Shown: positions 59,939 through 64,000 of the stretch, in pieces | How the letters are laid out: every line of letters starts with the position of its first letter | How positions within the stretch are numbered: the first letter of the stretch is position 1 | NCBI GenBank assembly: GCA_015499995.1 | Contig: JADNRV010000007.1 | Coordinates: 124,001-188,000 of the forward strand | Origin: Flammula alnicola | Taxonomy: Eukaryota > Basidiomycota > Agaricomycetes > Agaricales > Strophariaceae | Reading direction: 5' to 3' | DNA length: 64,000 nt | The notes under the pieces: model-generated | Seen by the model: the letters and a program-made list of their open reading frames with translations, nothing else | What the model was told of the DNA's origin: nothing | Databases searched by the model: none | Translations under genes and position numbers: made by a program

Positions 59939-61763
59939 CTATACGCTCATCGATACCTGATTTGAAGACGGCGTTGGTTGTTTCCGTCGGTAAATCTTGA
60001 GGCGGATTCTAGCTCTGAGACGATACCATAATCGTGCTTCCTTGCCATTCTTGTGGAAAACTTGGCGCAAGGGGATACGAATATGCCACCGTGTCGGTAA
60101 CGGTTTCAAGCTATGCACCATCTGCTCTTCAAGCAACCGTCGTTGTCGATAACGTCGTTGGGACGCCTCTTTCCAGACAATTTTCTTCACGATATCCATA
60201 CGACCTTCCTTCAATGCTAATTGACAAACTCGTCGTTGGACCCGCCTATCTTCTACGTGTGCGCCCCATTGAGACTTGAAGGAACGTAGGACATCCCAGG
60301 CAATTGTTCCACAGCGTTTGGCGCGCTGGAGGGGCGCAAGAAGTAGATACAGCGTCCGTGAGTTGGGTCGCAGAGACGGATGCAACTTCAAAAGAGAAAC
60401 CATCGTCCGACGTGCTTCGAAAAATCGAGGAAGGCCGTTCTTGGCTGGGCTGAAGACCATATGGACGTGGATGATGTTGAGACACTTTACAATGCTCCTG
60501 TGGTTCAAAGTTCGTGGCATTGTCCCAAAGAAAGCCTTCGTGAGTTCGAGAGCGCGATCTCGGTTTCCTGACCTGGCCAATAATTGGACGATGCAATAGA
60601 TAGCGAATGGGGATGTGCTCGCAAGGGGCGGCATACTCGCCGGACGGCTTTGGTTCAGAAGCCGTTGGCGTGCTTGAAGCTCCTTGGGTTCCTCCAGCAC
60701 CTTCTCGAAAAACCTTTCCAATAACTTTCCGTCATCGTCGTACACAGAACGCGTCCTTATGCGCCGTTTCCTCGGGGAACGACAAAATTCCAACCAGATA
60801 GGGAAAGGGATATCGACTCGGCCACTTCCGTCTATGGGTAATTCACGGTTGTCCTCAAATCCTGAACGTATCTCCAAGCATCGTCCCACAATCCTTGGTG
60901 TATAAGCCATCGTACTTCTAATTTGTACGTTTCCAGATTTTTGGGTAAGTTGTGGCCTCGTTGGTCAGCAATAAGCGGCGAACTATCCCATAAGCTTGAT
61001 GTCGTATAGCTAGGGAGATGAGGAGGTTGTAAGAAGGCGTCGATTGCCATTCGGGGTAGAGAGCATGATAATCCAGCAGCGCAGGGAGTTTTGGAGGAGG
61101 TTTGCTCATGTTGACGAGATAAAGAAAGTTTCGGTATAGTGAACTTCGGCTTTTGGGGGTCGGAAGCCTGGAGGGTAGTCCAGGACGTAATGGATGGGCG
61201 CTCGCCAATTTCATAATTTCTGGGAGGTCTTCTGGACGTATGTCATCGAGAAACTCCTGGCCATGGGGGTATGACTCGTCTTCTGATATTTCCGCGTCCG
61301 ATGGCTCGTAGTCGTTCAGACATGGATCGAAATGAATGACGTTTGCTGAGGTGGTCTTCGAGTTTGTATGAAGCCTGGCTGATTGGATGTGTGGTGCCTT
61401 CACGTCCGTGGGTTTTGCATAGTCGTAATTATTCAATCCGCCAGCAGAAAAATTGGCTGGTCTAACATTCCGCAGACTACCAAACCTATCAACTTAATTC
61501 CCAAAGCGCAAAATTAGACGCGAGACATACATGGACGGGCCAGGTTGAGTCGAATCATCCACTTCAATTGGTTTGGATGTGACTTGACATTGAGTAGCAG
61601 TCCGAACCCCTCGTTTTCCAACATGTTTGGGTTGAGAGTGGGCAACGACACGTCGGGTCCATGCTCGGCTGGCAGCAAGCTGTAGTGTGGAGGAAAAGGA
61701 TAGTGAGGTGGCAAAAGTCGCCTCGGCGCTGGTCGGAAGTAGGCGAAAAGCGCGAAGGGGCAT
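59939..61763 (-). CDS. Probable mitochondrial helical-repeat (PPR-like) protein, two frame breaks
   Basis: ATG 61763. The Arg-rich, acid-free N-terminus (MPLRAFRLLPTSAEATFATS) looks like a mitochondrial presequence. A phase-2 intron near 61492-61522 leads to a long exon with helical, PPR-like stretches (SYNLLISLAIRHQAYGIVRR; IVQLLARSGNRDRALELTK; LYLLLAPLQRAKRCGTIAWD) and a basic end. As read, the frame breaks near 60940 and 60862. One base added at each (a run near 60938-60945 and CC near 60861) joins all parts into one protein. An RNA role in mitochondria is inferred. Confidence 0.65.
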
Positions 61764-62574
61764 GCATGGGAATGAGGATATCGCCCTGTCCTGGTGTAGA
61801 GAGCTTCGTCCGACGTTGCCCTACCAGTTTCCGTGAGCCAAACCTCGAATCTGCAGAAAAACAAACGAATACAGTGAACTTTGTGCGATGGACCGTGTTC
61901 AATTTTTTTCGGGATTCGCCAGTTCGGGTAGTTTGTGGGCACTTGTTTATTCGAAAGACTAAAGGACCACGGTGGCAAATAAATATCATTGCCAAAAACG
62001 GTCAATACTCTACGAAACCAAGAGGCAGAATGACGAGAAAAAGGTGAGGATTTTCCCAAGAATTCCTCAATTTCAAAGCGGCGAACTCCCTAAATGAAAA
62101 GCTTGAGCCAAACCTGCTTTTTGCGCCACCATTGTAAGCCTTACTACATAGATGATAGCAATTGCCTTCATGTGTAAATACTTCATAAGTTTGGGAAACT
62201 ATCTGCAAGGTTCTTTATATCTGTCAAAATGTGTTGATTGATTATCGAGTAGGTGAGGATCGGGCCACTAGTGAGGATTTATGAAATGGTCACCTTGTGC
62301 GCCGCATGTCATTCAAAATAACATCGCCGTCGTCGAATGCCTTGATCACAAGCTGCCTACGGTATCGTTGTTATCATCAACCATTCGCTGGGATAACTCT
62401 GATGCTTAAACTTAATTTTGTTCCCACCAAACCTTTAACCCTACGTATACCTGGATTATGGCAAAGGTGAAGACATGGACAAATTCTCAGTGCAAATTAT
62501 TTAAATATGATTCCGTGATAGTGCGTAATGGAACAGCGATAGCAAATGTAATGAACGACACTAGTAATAACTTT
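61764..62574. other. Region between the mitochondrial protein gene and STS1
   Basis: About 0.8 kb. Open frames antisense or sense across 61564-62059 overlap the coding start and have no support of their own. Confidence 0.4.
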
Positions 62575-63797
62575 TCAAAACTCATCCATCGCCTGCTGGG
62601 GAGTTCTACCCACCAACCAGCCGACATGGTGGACCCACTTATCTCGGACAGCCTTCATATTCAGAACACCTGAAACCTCGTCTGCCTTCGCTTCCGCCAA
62701 TTCATCAAGGCCACGTATCCAACTTCTAACAGTTTCGCTTCCAAACATGCGGCCTTGCTGGACGACTTCGATCACTTTGTCCACCCACGTCGACCACTCT
62801 TTAGAAAGTTGGGGAAGGATTAATGGTGCCAGCTCTGCCAAAGCTAGAGGCGGTTGATTGAGGATTTGTTGAGTCACCGCCTGAAGGAAAAGGAACGTTT
62901 CAGAAGGGTGGAATTGATGGTTCTGCAACGATCGAATGGCGGTTGCTGTGTTAGCCTGGTTGGTGGTCGGAGCCGAGGTGGGAATCTGGGACGGCGGAGA
63001 TATGCAAGAGAAGTATGGCAAATACGACATGCACGTGGTTACGTAGGCAGAGATGTGCGGTCGCAGTCGTGAAATGACATAGGAATTCCGCATAACAGGG
63101 TGGTTTGACTCCCCCGCAAAGGTCGGGGTATTGGAGTAAGGATAAGAGTCTCGGAGCGTCCTGGCAGCCTGAGCCAATGTTCGGACCGCAATTTCCAGTG
63201 TGGGACGAGGTATAAGAGGGATCACAGCTGCTTTCAGAGAGGGTTGTTTTTCGATCAAAGTTAAAAGAATGGGTAATAATGATTCAGGAGGCATTCTGGC
63301 TGCGAAATAGTTCCAAATTAATGCAAATTCAACACGCACAAGAGTCACTAACCTAACAACATGCCGACATCGATATCGTCGTCTCCGGAACCATTAGATG
63401 TCTTATTTTCCTTCGTGGTGGCATCAGATTTCGAAGTGGCATCGATTGGGTTCACAACACGAGCCCGCTTGGGGGCGGCACGTTTTGGCCTTTCGGGTGT
63501 AGGGCTTCTGTCCATCGACTCGTCCCTCGAGGTCGTTGTATACCGAGCATTCTCGGACTCATCCTCAGGATCGAGTCTCCTCTTCGGGAGTCTGGACGAC
63601 GCTGATTGTGTGACCGAAGATGCCAGCTGGTGGAAAGCGGCAGGATTCGTGTGGCCTGGTGTTGAAGTGCCCCAACCAGTGGAACTCATGGACGTTGAGG
63701 CAGTGGGTTTCAGACCGAACCCAAAGCCAAACGGTGAGGGTGCGTGTGAGACAGGTCTGTGATGGAAATCGATATGAGGTTGGAGAACATTGGCCAT
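62575..63797 (-). CDS. STS1: Cut8/STS1 nuclear proteasome tethering factor
   Basis: Exon 1 (63353-63797) and exon 2 (62575-63299) join in phase 1; 389 aa. The N-terminal region is basic and phospho-site rich (RLPKRRLDPEDE, RPKRAAPKRAR, likely nuclear targeting). The Cut8 domain follows: PESLLPILLTLIEKQPSLKA, PTLEIAVRTLAQAARTL, SRLRPHISAYVTTCMSYLP, SKEWSTWVDKVI. In fission yeast Cut8 anchors the 26S proteasome at the nuclear envelope. The start is MANVLQPHIDFHHRP; an in-frame upstream ATG at 63851 is less likely. Confidence 0.85.
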
Positions 63798-64000
63798 CGT
63801 GAAAGGTCGTGAGGTAGGTGCAGGTGAAAGAAACAGACAGGACCCAGTCACATAACACTCTATTTATTAATAAAAGTCAACCTGTCACGCCGTGGGCAGC
63901 CGCGTAGCACCTCACGTGCAGATAAAAACCGGCCCTAAACTGGCTTGTACAAAACCGCATTGGAATTTTTTGTCCGTTGTCCGAATTCCACTTTCCCCTT

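Noticed and set aside
61514..62059. 181-codon minus-strand frame overlapping the start of the mitochondrial protein gene
   Set aside because: Out of frame with the presequence and exon that splice correctly; no recognisable features.
1..64000. Biosynthetic cluster, CRISPR, phage or toxin system
   Set aside because: Gene content is eukaryotic housekeeping plus F-box duplications; there are no backbone enzymes, direct-repeat arrays or phage genes.

Overview
The window looks like nuclear DNA of a mushroom-forming basidiomycete (Agaricomycete). Genes are dense and split by many introns of about 50-70 nt with CTAAC/CTGAC branch-like motifs. Promoters are short, and the gene content is fungal: PAL1, a fused HIS7, SER3-type PGDH, a cytochrome b5-fused sphingolipid desaturase, a NoxA-type oxidase, a Bck1-like MAPKKK and many F-box genes. 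There is no operon logic, plasmid, phage or CRISPR signal. Exon ends were assigned by eye from GT/GC-AG signals, frame and family similarity.

Layout: 1-279 is a gene cut by the left edge. 1.2-3.4 kb holds an F-box gene, a 305-bp MITE and RAD51. 5.2-8.5 kb holds PHGDH (SER3 type) and HIS7, divergent over 114 bp. 10-11.5 kb is PAL1. 11.8-20.7 kb is a local duplication zone: two F-box genes, an F-box relic, a delta-8 sphingolipid desaturase, a broken copy of that desaturase's 5' half, and a second MITE. 22 kb is RPL13, and 23.8-25.7 kb is a MetE-C-like zinc methyltransferase. 25.8-29.5 kb is gene-poor and repeat-like. 29.5-31.4 kb is a Ser/Thr-rich membrane protein, followed by another F-box relic.

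From 33 kb the content is mainly housekeeping: two unknown genes, TAF5, MAD2, NoxA, a Bck1-like MAPKKK, an RNase III-like protein, NUP155/NUP170, a RING-CH membrane E3, a mitochondrial carrier, a REX4-like exonuclease without key catalytic acids, a mitochondrial helical-repeat protein and a Cut8/STS1 proteasome tether. Several genes between 35 and 61 kb carry single-base frame breaks. Almost all sit in short homopolymers and always have the sense of a lost base. Local sequencing or assembly error is the simplest reading, although real decay of NoxA is not excluded.

I saw no clearly new biological system. The most interesting structures are: the F-box/desaturase duplication block; a MITE between an F-box gene and RAD51, with a paralogous empty site about 10 kb away; the SER3-type/HIS7 shared promoter with a Gcn4-like site; a REX4-like pseudo-exonuclease; a compact RNase III protein with a SUMO-interaction-like motif; three GC-AG introns; and two consecutive microexons in the desaturase.
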